Assembly: GCF_024129865.1 (NCBI RefSeq)
Contig: NZ_JAMYFE010000032.1
Location: forward strand, 1-37,468
Length of the DNA stretch: 37,468 bases
Reading direction: 5' to 3'
DNA from: Stieleria tagensis
GTDB taxonomy: Bacteria > Planctomycetota > Planctomycetia > Pirellulales > Pirellulaceae
Shown here: positions 8,577 to 17,714 of the stretch, one piece after another
Layout of the letters: each line of letters starts with the position of its first letter
How positions within the stretch are numbered: the first letter of the stretch is position 1
Made by a program: the position numbers and the translations under genes
Notes under the pieces: generated by a model
Told to the model about the DNA's origin: nothing
The model's database searches: none
The model's input: the letters and a program-made list of their open reading frames with translations, nothing else

Positions 8577-10322
8577 ATGATTTTCAATCACCATTTTTGT
8601 CGATCTCTGGTTGGGCTTGTTGTCACCTTTGCGACCAGTTTTTTGGCCGGGAGTGTGGTTGCCCAAGACATCTACTCGATGCGAACATGGACTGATGTTT
8701 CAGGACGTTCAAGCGTCGAAGCGGAGTACGTTGGCCACCAAGGGGATCTGGTACATCTGCGATTGGCAGGTGAGCGGGACGTGAAAATGCCTGCTGGTCG
8801 GCTATCGACATCCGACCGGGAATTTTTGCTCGCAATTGAAACCCTAAAACAAACCGCTCAGCAGCAGAAGAGGCTTGCTTCTCAGCTTTCTCCAAGTGGT
8901 TTCCACGCCAAGACGTGGGCAAGCATCCTAAAACCAATATCATCAGAATTTCCTGAGGGATTGGTCGCTCCGTTTTATGAAGTTGCCCTCGTTCCTTTGA
9001 ATTCACGGGAAAAAAGTGCGCTGTCGATGGCTCAAAGAGCTGGCCGACGAGCGATTGAATTGATCGACAGATTGCGCAAGCGATGGCCTGAGATGCACGC
9101 CACTACGCTGGGATCGGTTTACAACAACCTCGCTGTGGTCGCAGTACGTCAACAAAGCGCACTTGGGGCAATCAACCATCTCAAGTTAAGCGCTGAAATG
9201 ACTGTGCCAAGGTTGCTTTTTGCGACGCACCACAACGCATCATTGTTGACCAAGGCGGATTTGGACTCAGCTGACCAAGCTGAGCTTAAGAAGGTTCTGG
9301 CAATGGGAAGCCCTGGTGTGGGGCCGAAGGTGCAGCAACGCTTAGCATTTACCTTCGAACATGATCCGTTTCAGTCGATCGAGTCATTATCCGGCGGCCA
9401 CGGCTTTCCCATTGGTGAATCGAATCAGGACAGGCCACCAAAGGGCTTTCGAAGAGTGGGTACTTCATCAGGATTCTTGATAGCGCCGGATTTGGTTCTG
9501 ACTACTGGCGAAATTGCCAAGCTTGGTGATTTTATCCGTGTTCACAATTGCCAAGACTTTTCTAGTAAAGCGACGTTGCAAGCTGTTAGCCAAGACTCGG
9601 CGGTTGAGCTTGCCACGCTGCAGTTGCAAACGCCCGTCAAAAACTTCGCTCCGCTTCGGATTTCGTCAGATGATCCACCGTTGCAAACCAAATTTGTCGC
9701 GTTTGGCTACCAAGGTCCAAGACTGCTCGAGGCTTCACTGGCGAACTATCCCGGTAGTATCGCCAATTATTCCCTTGATAAAGGAACCTTCATTCATGGC
9801 GTTGCAACGGAGCAAGGAAGCAGTGGTGGGCCTTGCATAGACGATAACGGCAACGTCATCGGTGTTCTGTCTGGTCGCTCAATGCTCACTGCACAGGCTC
9901 ATGGCACTGCCATTTCGGCTTCCAGGATTCGGAGTTTTTTAGTCCGCCAGAATATCGAGCTGCTACCAGAGTTCACTTCGAACGCCGATGTTGCTGGCAT
10001 TATCGCTGGTTTTCGTCCGAGCGTCGTGTTTATCTCGGTCGACGAACCAGAAGATCTGCCACATGCGGAAGTGGCAACTGACTTCACTCCACCCCAGATT
10101 GTTTATGATGACTGCTGCCTATTCTGCGGAGGCAATGGGGCGAGGATTTGTGGTGCGTGTACGAAAGGGTTCATTCGAAAACCCTATCTCGCAACAGTTG
10201 CGTATGACCTCGTTGGAAACCCTATCACGGCTCGCAAGTTCAAGAAGATCCGTTGCTCAAAATGCTCTCGAGGCTGGATCAAATGCCGTGTCTGTGACGG
10301 TTCAGGAGTCATGAAGCCATGA
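8577..10322 (+). CDS. secreted SHD1 / degenerate trypsin-like / DnaJ-type zinc-finger protein
   Basis: First gene of the block. A signal peptide (about residues 1-29, ending VVAQ) is followed by an SHD1-like domain (about 32-90: RTWTDVSGRSSVEAEYVGHQ to RLSTSDREFLL), a family common in planctomycetes. A helical region follows, then a trypsin-like fold (about 290-458) with the Ser motif GSSGGP (414-419). At the usual His position the sequence reads LTTGEIAK (Glu312), and at the usual Asp position VELA (Glu344). Only the Ser side of the triad is therefore recognisable, and the domain may be a binding module. The C-terminus holds four CxxC motifs at 514, 525, 560 and 570 (CLFCGGNG, CGACTKG, CSKCSRG, CRVCDGSG), like the DnaJ central zinc domain. 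The stop overlaps the next start (ATGA), so it is probably translationally coupled to the GTPase. A GGAAAG ribosome site precedes the ATG. Confidence 0.85.
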   Translation: MIFNHHFCRSLVGLVVTFATSFLAGSVVAQDIYSMRTWTDVSGRSSVEAEYVGHQGDLVHLRLAGERDVKMPAGRLSTSDREFLLAIETLKQTAQQQKRLASQLSPSGFHAKTWASILKPISSEFPEGLVAPFYEVALVPLNSREKSALSMAQRAGRRAIELIDRLRKRWPEMHATTLGSVYNNLAVVAVRQQSALGAINHLKLSAEMTVPRLLFATHHNASLLTKADLDSADQAELKKVLAMGSPGVGPKVQQRLAFTFEHDPFQSIESLSGGHGFPIGESNQDRPPKGFRRVGTSSGFLIAPDLVLTTGEIAKLGDFIRVHNCQDFSSKATLQAVSQDSAVELATLQLQTPVKNFAPLRISSDDPPLQTKFVAFGYQGPRLLEASLANYPGSIANYSLDKGTFIHGVATEQGSSGGPCIDDNGNVIGVLSGRSMLTAQAHGTAISASRIRSFLVRQNIELLPEFTSNADVAGIIAGFRPSVVFISVDEPEDLPHAEVATDFTPPQIVYDDCCLFCGGNGARICGACTKGFIRKPYLATVAYDLVGNPITARKFKKIRCSKCSRGWIKCRVCDGSGVMKP

Positions 10323-11626
10323 ATGAGAATGCGACTTCCTTGGTAGCACCATCCCTGTTGCGAGAAATAGTATGCCCACACTGCTGGCATCGTTTCGAGC
10401 CTGACAATGCGGTTTGGATTGCCACTCATGGTGATCTTTATGGTGATGACAAATTGGGCGATGATGCGATGCGCCGATTTTTGCCGACGCGGTTCAATGT
10501 TGATGGCGACGCACTTGATCCCAAGGGCGGGGTAGCCACGGCCACGGCCTGTCCGCGTTGCCATTTGAGAATTCCACGGCGACAATTTGAATTGCCAACG
10601 TTGATCTTCTCAATCCTGGGGGCACCTGGTAGTGGCAAGAGTTATTTGTTGGCATCGATGTTGTGGCAAACGCGTCAGATTTTGCCCACCCAATTTCACC
10701 TTAGTTTCGCGGACTCTGATGCGACGATGAATGCGCGTCTAATCGAGTACGAAGAACGTCAGTTTTTGGCCAACGACCCGGATCGCCTTACCTGGCTGGC
10801 CAAGACCGAAGAGCAGGGAGACCTTTATGATCGAGTTCGAATTGATGAACGGACAATTAACCTGCCCAAGCCATTCTTGTTCAATATCGGTCCAACCAGT
10901 CAACACCCGCATGCAGATCGGGCCAGCGGATTATCTCGAGTGCTCTGTCTGTACGATAACGCGGGTGAATCATTCTTGCCCGGAGCAGATGAAACACTCG
11001 GCCCCGTAACAGGACACCTGGGGCAATCCGAAGCATTGTTTTTTTGTTTTGATCCAACGCAGGATCCTCGATTCCGAAGTGCCTGCAGTGGTCTAAGTAG
11101 CGACCCGCAGATGGTCCAGGCAAGAACGAGCGACCGGGAGTCATCTCCAGGGCGAACGGGAGCCACCTCGCGACAGGATACAATTTTGACAGAAGCAATC
11201 AGCCGCGTTCGTCGAGGCGCCGGACTACGAGAGGATCAAAAGATACGTGGAATGCTGTTGGTCCTCGTGACAAAATGGGATGCCTGGGAATACCTGCTGC
11301 CGGGAATCGATCCCCACCCACCGTACGCGTCCATTGGTCCTGGAAGAATGGGGATCGATGAAGCGCGTATTAAGTCGGTGTCAGATGCCGTACAATCGCT
11401 GTTGCAACGAACATGCGCAGAAATGGTATCGGCGGCTCAAGCGATTTCTGACACGGTGCTGTTTATGCCCGTCTCCGCCACTGGTGTGTCTCCGGAAGTA
11501 GACCCAGAAAGCGGCCAATTGGGTGTCCGACCACGAGACCTGAGACCGCGCTGGGCCGAAGTCCCGATGCTGATGGCAATTGCCCGTCGCACCCGGGGAC
11601 TAATTGATTTGGGAAAGCCAAAATAG
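10319..11626 (+). CDS. zinc-ribbon GTPase (resembles the double-GTPase DO-GTPase2 type)
   Basis: A cytoplasmic nucleotide-binding switch protein. The N-terminus carries a split zinc ribbon, CPHC at 19-22 and CPRC at 78-81. The P-loop GAPGSGKS (101-108) is followed by a Walker B/G3 element YDNAGES (around 212-218, with the DxxG glycine), a G4-like TKWD (318-321) and a G5-like VSATG (385-389). This set indicates a GTPase rather than an ATPase. The zinc-ribbon-plus-GTPase layout is like the proteins I know as DO-GTPase2, predicted partners of GAP1 proteins; a GAP1-N2-like protein is indeed encoded next. No membrane helix is present. It overlaps the preceding gene by four bases. What event it senses is unknown. 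Confidence 0.85.
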   Translation: MNENATSLVAPSLLREIVCPHCWHRFEPDNAVWIATHGDLYGDDKLGDDAMRRFLPTRFNVDGDALDPKGGVATATACPRCHLRIPRRQFELPTLIFSILGAPGSGKSYLLASMLWQTRQILPTQFHLSFADSDATMNARLIEYEERQFLANDPDRLTWLAKTEEQGDLYDRVRIDERTINLPKPFLFNIGPTSQHPHADRASGLSRVLCLYDNAGESFLPGADETLGPVTGHLGQSEALFFCFDPTQDPRFRSACSGLSSDPQMVQARTSDRESSPGRTGATSRQDTILTEAISRVRRGAGLREDQKIRGMLLVLVTKWDAWEYLLPGIDPHPPYASIGPGRMGIDEARIKSVSDAVQSLLQRTCAEMVSAAQAISDTVLFMPVSATGVSPEVDPESGQLGVRPRDLRPRWAEVPMLMAIARRTRGLIDLGKPK

Positions 11627-11678
11627 AGGCGGAAAGCAAATGACAGAATTCTGAAATGAAATGTTTCACATTCCGCCT
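11627..11678 (+). terminator. stem-loop after the GTPase gene (attenuator or processing hairpin)
   Basis: AGGCGGAA (11627-11634) pairs with TTCCGCCT (11671-11678). Inside the loop, TGAAA and TTTCA can form a second small stem. The outer arm begins directly after the TAG stop. There is no strong U-tract, so it may be a partial terminator or an mRNA-processing or stability element that separates the first two genes from the rest. Confidence 0.4.
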
Positions 11679-11779
11679 CAGCAGCTTTCAACGTCTTTAC
11701 ACCAATCCATGTGTTGCCGCATGGCTGCCCAATTTAGCGTTTTATTCGAATCAATCTTACCCTCGTGTGAATCGGACTC

Positions 11780-14461
11780 GTGTCGCACAGCAAAGAATTA
11801 ATTTACACATCAGCGCCTCGCGGACTGCGTGCTGGCAGCAAAGGGTTTTGCACTGTTGCGATGACGGCGGGGCTACCGGCGGGTTTGGTTGGACCACTCG
11901 AAAACCTGTCTGCGTACCGACACGTAGCCACTCAACCGTCGCCGGTTAACTTTTCGCATGTTCGGCTTACAGTCGCTGGACGAGACGTGACCGTTCTGTC
12001 CCGCGTCGGCGATACAGTGGCTGACTACACCGGTCGAACCAACAAGCTTGCTCATCACGTCATCATTGATGATCGGGACCGAGTTGATGCAGGACCCGCG
12101 GCACTTCTGCAGTCGGCCGGTTTTGTCGAAACCACGTGGAATGGAGAGGTCGGGGATATCGCACTGGCGAAATCCATCTCCGCCCCAACCGTTGATCCCA
12201 GGAAGGCTAATCGTTGGGCAGACGTCGCGGGTGATGCAGGCTGGGCAGGACACGTTGCTGCGTTAATGTCTTCCAAGAGTCCCGCAGTGTGGGTGATTCA
12301 CAGACCGGACCAGAATCCACACCTATTGGAGATGGTCGTCGAATTGATCTCCATCCTTCCGCTAGATCGTCGCTGGGATGTGACGTTTTCAACATACTGT
12401 GGGGAGATACCGCCTGGCGTAACATGCCGCTTGCGGTTCGTTTTAGCAGGGACATCCTTGGCAGACAAAGCGGTCAATCCAATCGACCTGACTCGCAGTG
12501 TACTCGGCAGTCCTCCGGACTCCGCTGCAGTAACAGCATCGCGAACTGGAACGATTTGGGATCCGGCACCCGTCGCGGCAATACCCCCAACTTCGATTCC
12601 GGTCGGCCCCGAGACAGCTGCAACGGCGCCCGCCAATTCTGCTCATCCGACACTCTCAGATACCGTTGCTAGACCCGCTCTACCAAATCGAGCTAGGCCC
12701 CCAAAGAACTTGGCGCCACCGCGGGTGCCGAGTGACTCGCTAGAACAATCTCACCAGGGCATGCATCGACGCCGATTGTTCGCCGCATCAATGATGGCAG
12801 CGATGCTTGCCCTGGTGTTTGTGGGCACAGGGTTGTTCTACGTGACCTGGAACAATAGCACAGCAATGTTAGACGAATTGACTTCCGCAGCGAACTTGCC
12901 TGTCGAATTGAAAACCAGCTTACTTTCCCAGAATAACGGGAGTCGTTCGGCAGATTTAGAGCAGTCTGATGCATTGACATCCCCGGCACAGCATCAAAAT
13001 GAACCAGGCGCCCAGCCAGCATCCAAGCCATCGGAGCAAACTGACACCAAAGCGGGCACGGAACCACCATCCGATGAACTGCATAATGCAAAAAAACTGG
13101 CGGATCAGATTCAACAATTCAAATCGATCAAACAACAGCATGATGAGTTCATCCAAATAGAGAAATCGCTAAGGGAGCTGCTTTCCGAATTCGATCAGTC
13201 GCTGAAATTGGAGACGTTACCTAATGACAAACGGAGTTTCCTCAAGGACCAACGCAAGCCGAAGGAAATCATTGACGAGTTGTACGGTTCAATGGACGAA
13301 AGATTCAAAAAGGGTCGGCAGTCAAATGAGGAGATCAACCGAAAAGAGAAGGACTATGAAAATAAGCGATCCAAGCTGAACGAACAGTGGGGGAAATGGA
13401 ATGACGCTACCGACAACTGGCACTCATTAAGTGTAAAATTGCGGGAATCGGCCAAGCAAAATAAAAAGATTGAGTCATTGCAGCAAGAGTTGCGAGAACG
13501 CTGGCAGGAATTCAACTCTCTCGATTCTTTTTCACCCGATGGAATTGAGATTCGGGAAGCCGCGTTGACTAAGTTTGAAAAGAAGATTTCTAACCAACGG
13601 AATGACACGCTGAAGAAGATAGAAGACGAGCGAAAACGGCATGTTTTAGAATTCCGTTTCGACTTGAATCTTCGCCGTAACCCTCCACTCAAGATCGATG
13701 TTCGTTGTCCATTGACTGAGTTTAAAATTGGCGACATCGACAATTGCTTGATTGTTGGTGACAAGCCACTTTCAGTTCCAAGTGATGGAAAAGAAGTCAA
13801 GCTAGAGGAGGGGATCTACCTTATTCGTACAGGGAAACTCTATCAAATTGAATTGCGGGTTTCACAAGCGTTCCACTCAAAATTACTTGGCGACGTGCTC
13901 GTAATCGAGCAATCGCAAAAAAAGCTGATTGACTTAGTAAGCGATTTAAACAAGCAGGTGAACGGCGAAAGCCCGCAGAATTCGAAAACATTCCCGGAGT
14001 TGATCCTGAACGAAATCAATAAGTCCAGCGAAGAAGACAGAGATAAACGGGATAAGCTGTTTCAGGAAATGGAAAAGAAGATCAAATCAGTAATGCGACA
14101 GCTCACGGCGAAAGAATCAACGAAGGGACCGCTTGACGCTTTCTATGACCGAGAGCCGTTGCGGGACCTGGACGACTTGCTAACACTGATGAATCAAAAT
14201 TCGGTTTCCAGTGATCTCGCGCCTATGTACAATAAAGTCAGACGTACATTTAGTGACTACAAGAGAACACGGCAGGAGTTAGTTGAGGCCTACCGCCGAC
14301 TGCGAGACGTTGAGGAGATTGACCTAAAACATGTCGTCGACTTTTACAAGGCCGATGCTGATTCGCAGATCGGACAGGTTTCTCGAGACCAAGTAGCAAG
14401 TTTTCAATTGTATTTTCTGCCGAAGTTGATCCTCGGTCCGGATTCTCGAGTAAGCCAATAG
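11780..14461 (+). CDS. GAP1-N2-like membrane protein with long coiled coil
   Basis: The first about 240 residues match my recollection of the GTPase-associated protein 1 N-terminal domain (GAP1-N2). The opening ELIYTSAPRGLRAGSKGFCT and the ENLSAYRH segment are its hallmarks. A Pro/Ala-rich linker follows. One membrane helix lies at about 333-356 (LFAASMMAAMLALVFVGTGL), then a Gln/Ser/Glu linker. A long Lys/Glu-rich coiled coil follows (about 400-650). A C-terminal part contains a beta segment (FDLNLRRNPPLKIDVRCPL) and more helix. The GAP1-N2 part is inferred to be cytoplasmic, where the GTPase is, and the coiled coil periplasmic. The start is GTG at 11780. The 153-bp gap upstream holds the stem-loop described above. 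Lys-rich codons make this gene AT-richer than the flanks. Confidence 0.8.
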   Translation: MSHSKELIYTSAPRGLRAGSKGFCTVAMTAGLPAGLVGPLENLSAYRHVATQPSPVNFSHVRLTVAGRDVTVLSRVGDTVADYTGRTNKLAHHVIIDDRDRVDAGPAALLQSAGFVETTWNGEVGDIALAKSISAPTVDPRKANRWADVAGDAGWAGHVAALMSSKSPAVWVIHRPDQNPHLLEMVVELISILPLDRRWDVTFSTYCGEIPPGVTCRLRFVLAGTSLADKAVNPIDLTRSVLGSPPDSAAVTASRTGTIWDPAPVAAIPPTSIPVGPETAATAPANSAHPTLSDTVARPALPNRARPPKNLAPPRVPSDSLEQSHQGMHRRRLFAASMMAAMLALVFVGTGLFYVTWNNSTAMLDELTSAANLPVELKTSLLSQNNGSRSADLEQSDALTSPAQHQNEPGAQPASKPSEQTDTKAGTEPPSDELHNAKKLADQIQQFKSIKQQHDEFIQIEKSLRELLSEFDQSLKLETLPNDKRSFLKDQRKPKEIIDELYGSMDERFKKGRQSNEEINRKEKDYENKRSKLNEQWGKWNDATDNWHSLSVKLRESAKQNKKIESLQQELRERWQEFNSLDSFSPDGIEIREAALTKFEKKISNQRNDTLKKIEDERKRHVLEFRFDLNLRRNPPLKIDVRCPLTEFKIGDIDNCLIVGDKPLSVPSDGKEVKLEEGIYLIRTGKLYQIELRVSQAFHSKLLGDVLVIEQSQKKLIDLVSDLNKQVNGESPQNSKTFPELILNEINKSSEEDRDKRDKLFQEMEKKIKSVMRQLTAKESTKGPLDAFYDREPLRDLDDLLTLMNQNSVSSDLAPMYNKVRRTFSDYKRTRQELVEAYRRLRDVEEIDLKHVVDFYKADADSQIGQVSRDQVASFQLYFLPKLILGPDSRVSQ

Positions 14462-14567
14462 GTGACTTTGGTCACTAAAAACCGTTTTTAGGTAAGCGTT
14501 CACGGTTCGTAGCTATTGTTTCGTTAGACACATTGTTGATTTCTGCACTCTTTCTTCGTCATCCATC
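14462..14567 (+). other. 106-bp intercistronic gap with small hairpins
   Basis: GTGAC-TTTG-GTCAC (14462-14475) starts immediately after the stop codon. It is followed by AAAAACCGTTTTT, a second weak inverted repeat. Together they could be an attenuator or a weak terminator between the GAP1-like gene and the next. No promoter is convincing. Confidence 0.35.
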
Positions 14568-17500
14568 ATGGACTCAATTCTTCGCCGACTGAACCAGATT
14601 CTTGATGGTCACGAGATCGTCGTCTCGGAAGAGTTGCTGCAGAAGGCGAGGGATGAATACGCTGCCGTCGTCAACCCGATCAATGAGAAGCTGGCGCAGA
14701 TTAGCCAGTTGATTCGACGAGGTTTGCGCAGCGAGGCAATTGCCATGGCGAATGCTCCGCCCTCGCTGATTGACGCGGCGGTCGACTTGGAATTTCCTCG
14801 ATATGATGAGTTTGCCGAGCTGTTGGGGATTTACGGTGAATCACCACCGCCTCGGATTGATCAGGATGCAATCGCGTTAATTAACGATGCGATGGTCGAG
14901 TTGCAACCCATCGATCGACTTCTGCGTCGGCAACGACGCTTGGCCCTCGCTCGCGCACCTTTGGCGTGGCGTCTGCACACATTAAGAGCGATTGCTGCTG
15001 CCGATCCAACGTCAACACATTGGCACGATGACATTGAAACGTTTGAGGGGGCACGTCGTCGACAACTCGGCAATGATGTTGCTGAAGCGATTGCACGGGC
15101 CGATACCCAACGACTGCAGCTGCTAAAGCAAGAGCTAAGCGACAAGGCGTGGCAACGGAAGCCGACTGCCAAGTTGATTCAGTCGGTCGACAAAAAGCTG
15201 CTAGAGTTGAAGACAAGTGCACTGACCGCGGCGCTGACTCAGCACGCGGAGCAACTGCTTGACGCGTCAAACAATTTTGACGAAGCGGGCGGTCGGCAGG
15301 CCGTATTGAATTTTCGCCAAGTGGCTGCTGAGTTGGTCGGGTTGGCTGGCAAGGAAGCAATTCCAGTCGACGTCCAAGCCAATGCTGAGTCCGGTTTGGC
15401 CTGGATCGATGGGATTGATGCTGAGGCTGTTCGAATCAGGCGTCGCGACACCGCGCTGGATGCGCTGCAGCGAACGCTCGACGACCCCCATTCGTCAATT
15501 GGCGTGCTGCATGCGGCACACCAAAACGCAGCGGCGTTTGACGAGCCGTTACCACCTGTGTTGCACAGCCGGTATCAGAATGTTATCGCTGAATTGCAGA
15601 CACGGGCATCCCGGAAATTTTATCTGGGGATTGCAGCCGTGGTTGCCACCACGCTGCTTGTTGTGGGGACATTGGCCACCTTACAATTGAAACGATCACA
15701 CAACGACAAGGTTTCGGCCGTCGCCGATCAATTGCAATCCCTGCTTGATTCGAAACAGATGTCTGAGGCTGAACGGTTTATCGCTGTCGTTCAGAAGCAG
15801 CAGCCCGCGATCGCACGGGATCCGGATGTCACCAAAATGGTCATTCGACATGCTGAAATGACAAAGCAGGAGACAGATCGGTCCGATCGATTCGCACAAG
15901 AATTACAACGAATCGTGGAGGCTGAAACACAGTCTCTCAGGCCTGCGATTTTGTCGGAACTGGAAAAGAATGCGGTCACTCCCACGGAAATAGATCAAGC
16001 CAGCCAGCAGCGAAAGCGTTACGAGAGTCATTTAACGGACCAGCGTCGCCAGCAAACGGAGAAATTGGCAGCAACGCTTGAACCACTTCGGCAACAACTG
16101 TCTGAGACTTCCAGTATCGCTTGGCAGGAACTCACAGCGGCGGAACTCGATCGCAAGATTGTAGAGCTGGACTCACTGGTAGATGCATTTTCAGAAAGCC
16201 AACGCAACTACCCTCAGGCAGCGATCGCACTACTGAACGATGCAACTGCACAATCTAAGCGAGCGGTTGCGGTACGCATGCGATGGTCAAGCGGACGTGC
16301 CAAGGCTGAGATGGCGACTAAATTGAGCGAGAGCATCTTCGCATCACGTTCGACGAAGGCGTTGCGGGATAAGTTAAAGGCGTTTGTCGAGACATTGCCG
16401 AATCATCCCGCTGCACCTGACTATCAGCGATCTCTAGATTCCTCGCAGTTCTGGGATGCAGCAGACGCATGGAATCAAATGTTGTCGGTAACAACCAAAG
16501 CCTATCAGGACAGTTTTTCTCCGGCGTCGATTGAAACTTTTAATCAAGCAAAATCAGCGATGGATCAGCTCGTATCGGGACCGCCGATACCGTTGCCGTC
16601 GTCGATTGAAATGTCAGTGCAGCAAGTCGAAAGCCGACGACAGGTCTTAAAAAATATTATTCAACATTGGAACAACTCGCTGTTCTCGCAAGTGATTTCG
16701 GTCACTGAGGAAGACGGAAAGGGATCACGTCATTTTGTTTACCAGAGCTACTACGATAAGAATCGCGAGGCATTCTCGTTTCAGCCAAATCTTTCCTATA
16801 AGGGGCGAGACATTGAAACAATCACGTCTGCTGATGGATCGGTCTCCAAGACCCGAATAAAGGGTGAATTTGTGATCAATCTGGAACCAAGCGAGACGGT
16901 CCAGTTATTGCAGGCCAGCTTTCAGCGCAATGAGAAAGATTTTCTGATCGACTGGGACGGTGCAATGCTGAAGATGTTGGCAATGGTTGGCAAGCGGGTT
17001 GGACTGGATGAGACTGTTCGCGAGGTAATCACCTTTCAATTATTGGAAAATCTGATCGAGGGTTCCCCAGCAGCCAAGAATTCCTTGCAAGGAGTGGCCA
17101 ATCAAATGGTTGGACGCAAAGTAAATTGGGGCGATTGGTTTCGTCCGGCAGTTCCAGCCGCGTCTACTGTTTCATGGCTGCAGGCTGAGATTTACCCTGC
17201 TCTAGGGCAAGCTTATCAAAAACGATTGCAACCTAATTTTGGTTTAAAACGGCTCAAGGAACTGCGACTCGTACCAGTGGGTGTGGTCATGCAAAAAAAC
17301 TCGCATTCAAGTGACGTAGCGGGTCTTTCTAGTTCCCGTATTCGATGGTGGCGGTCAATCGACACGCTGCCCGCAGGTACCCTATTCGTCGTTCGTCGTG
17401 ATCCGGAAGATCCTTTGAAAGGCGAATGGATATCTGTCGGTGGTCTGAATGATGGTCAGCAGAGAATTGACGCAATGATCGATGGTGTTTCAGCGGGACA

Positions 17501-17663
17501 ACTGGTTTTTCTCCAACCCACTCCACTGGAAAATCGAGTGTTGGGAAATTGGCCGACCGAACTCCGTCATTCTCTCCTCTGCCGTAGTATGACCCGGGCC
17601 GGCTGTGCAGATCTGACTGGAACCGGATCGGTGACTAAATTCGGGCAAGCCAACGATCTATGA
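14568..17663 (+). CDS. large helical single-pass membrane protein of unknown family
   Basis: This 1031-residue protein is not recognised as a named family. About 350 residues of Leu/Ala/Arg/Glu-rich helix with repeat-like hairpins come first, probably cytoplasmic and adaptor-like. One membrane helix follows at about 352-372 (LGIAAVVATTLLVVGTLATL). Then come long Gln/Glu/Lys/Arg-rich coiled-coil segments (about 375-640) and a compact C-terminal domain (about 690-1031) with strand-rich parts such as KGSRHFVYQSYYDKNREAFSF. A cytoplasmic head, one helix and a long extracytoplasmic coil is also the layout of the preceding GAP1-like protein, so the two may act side by side as an envelope scaffold. 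Its place between the GTPase/GAP1 genes and the stator-like genes supports a structural role. The ATG at 14568 is the only plausible start. Confidence 0.75.
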   Translation: MDSILRRLNQILDGHEIVVSEELLQKARDEYAAVVNPINEKLAQISQLIRRGLRSEAIAMANAPPSLIDAAVDLEFPRYDEFAELLGIYGESPPPRIDQDAIALINDAMVELQPIDRLLRRQRRLALARAPLAWRLHTLRAIAAADPTSTHWHDDIETFEGARRRQLGNDVAEAIARADTQRLQLLKQELSDKAWQRKPTAKLIQSVDKKLLELKTSALTAALTQHAEQLLDASNNFDEAGGRQAVLNFRQVAAELVGLAGKEAIPVDVQANAESGLAWIDGIDAEAVRIRRRDTALDALQRTLDDPHSSIGVLHAAHQNAAAFDEPLPPVLHSRYQNVIAELQTRASRKFYLGIAAVVATTLLVVGTLATLQLKRSHNDKVSAVADQLQSLLDSKQMSEAERFIAVVQKQQPAIARDPDVTKMVIRHAEMTKQETDRSDRFAQELQRIVEAETQSLRPAILSELEKNAVTPTEIDQASQQRKRYESHLTDQRRQQTEKLAATLEPLRQQLSETSSIAWQELTAAELDRKIVELDSLVDAFSESQRNYPQAAIALLNDATAQSKRAVAVRMRWSSGRAKAEMATKLSESIFASRSTKALRDKLKAFVETLPNHPAAPDYQRSLDSSQFWDAADAWNQMLSVTTKAYQDSFSPASIETFNQAKSAMDQLVSGPPIPLPSSIEMSVQQVESRRQVLKNIIQHWNNSLFSQVISVTEEDGKGSRHFVYQSYYDKNREAFSFQPNLSYKGRDIETITSADGSVSKTRIKGEFVINLEPSETVQLLQASFQRNEKDFLIDWDGAMLKMLAMVGKRVGLDETVREVITFQLLENLIEGSPAAKNSLQGVANQMVGRKVNWGDWFRPAVPAASTVSWLQAEIYPALGQAYQKRLQPNFGLKRLKELRLVPVGVVMQKNSHSSDVAGLSSSRIRWWRSIDTLPAGTLFVVRRDPEDPLKGEWISVGGLNDGQQRIDAMIDGVSAGQLVFLQPTPLENRVLGNWPTELRHSLLCRSMTRAGCADLTGTGSVTKFGQANDL

Positions 17664-17714
17664 ATCCGTTCCGTTATCAACTCAATTTCAGTTTATTGTC
17701 AGGACTACTTTCGC

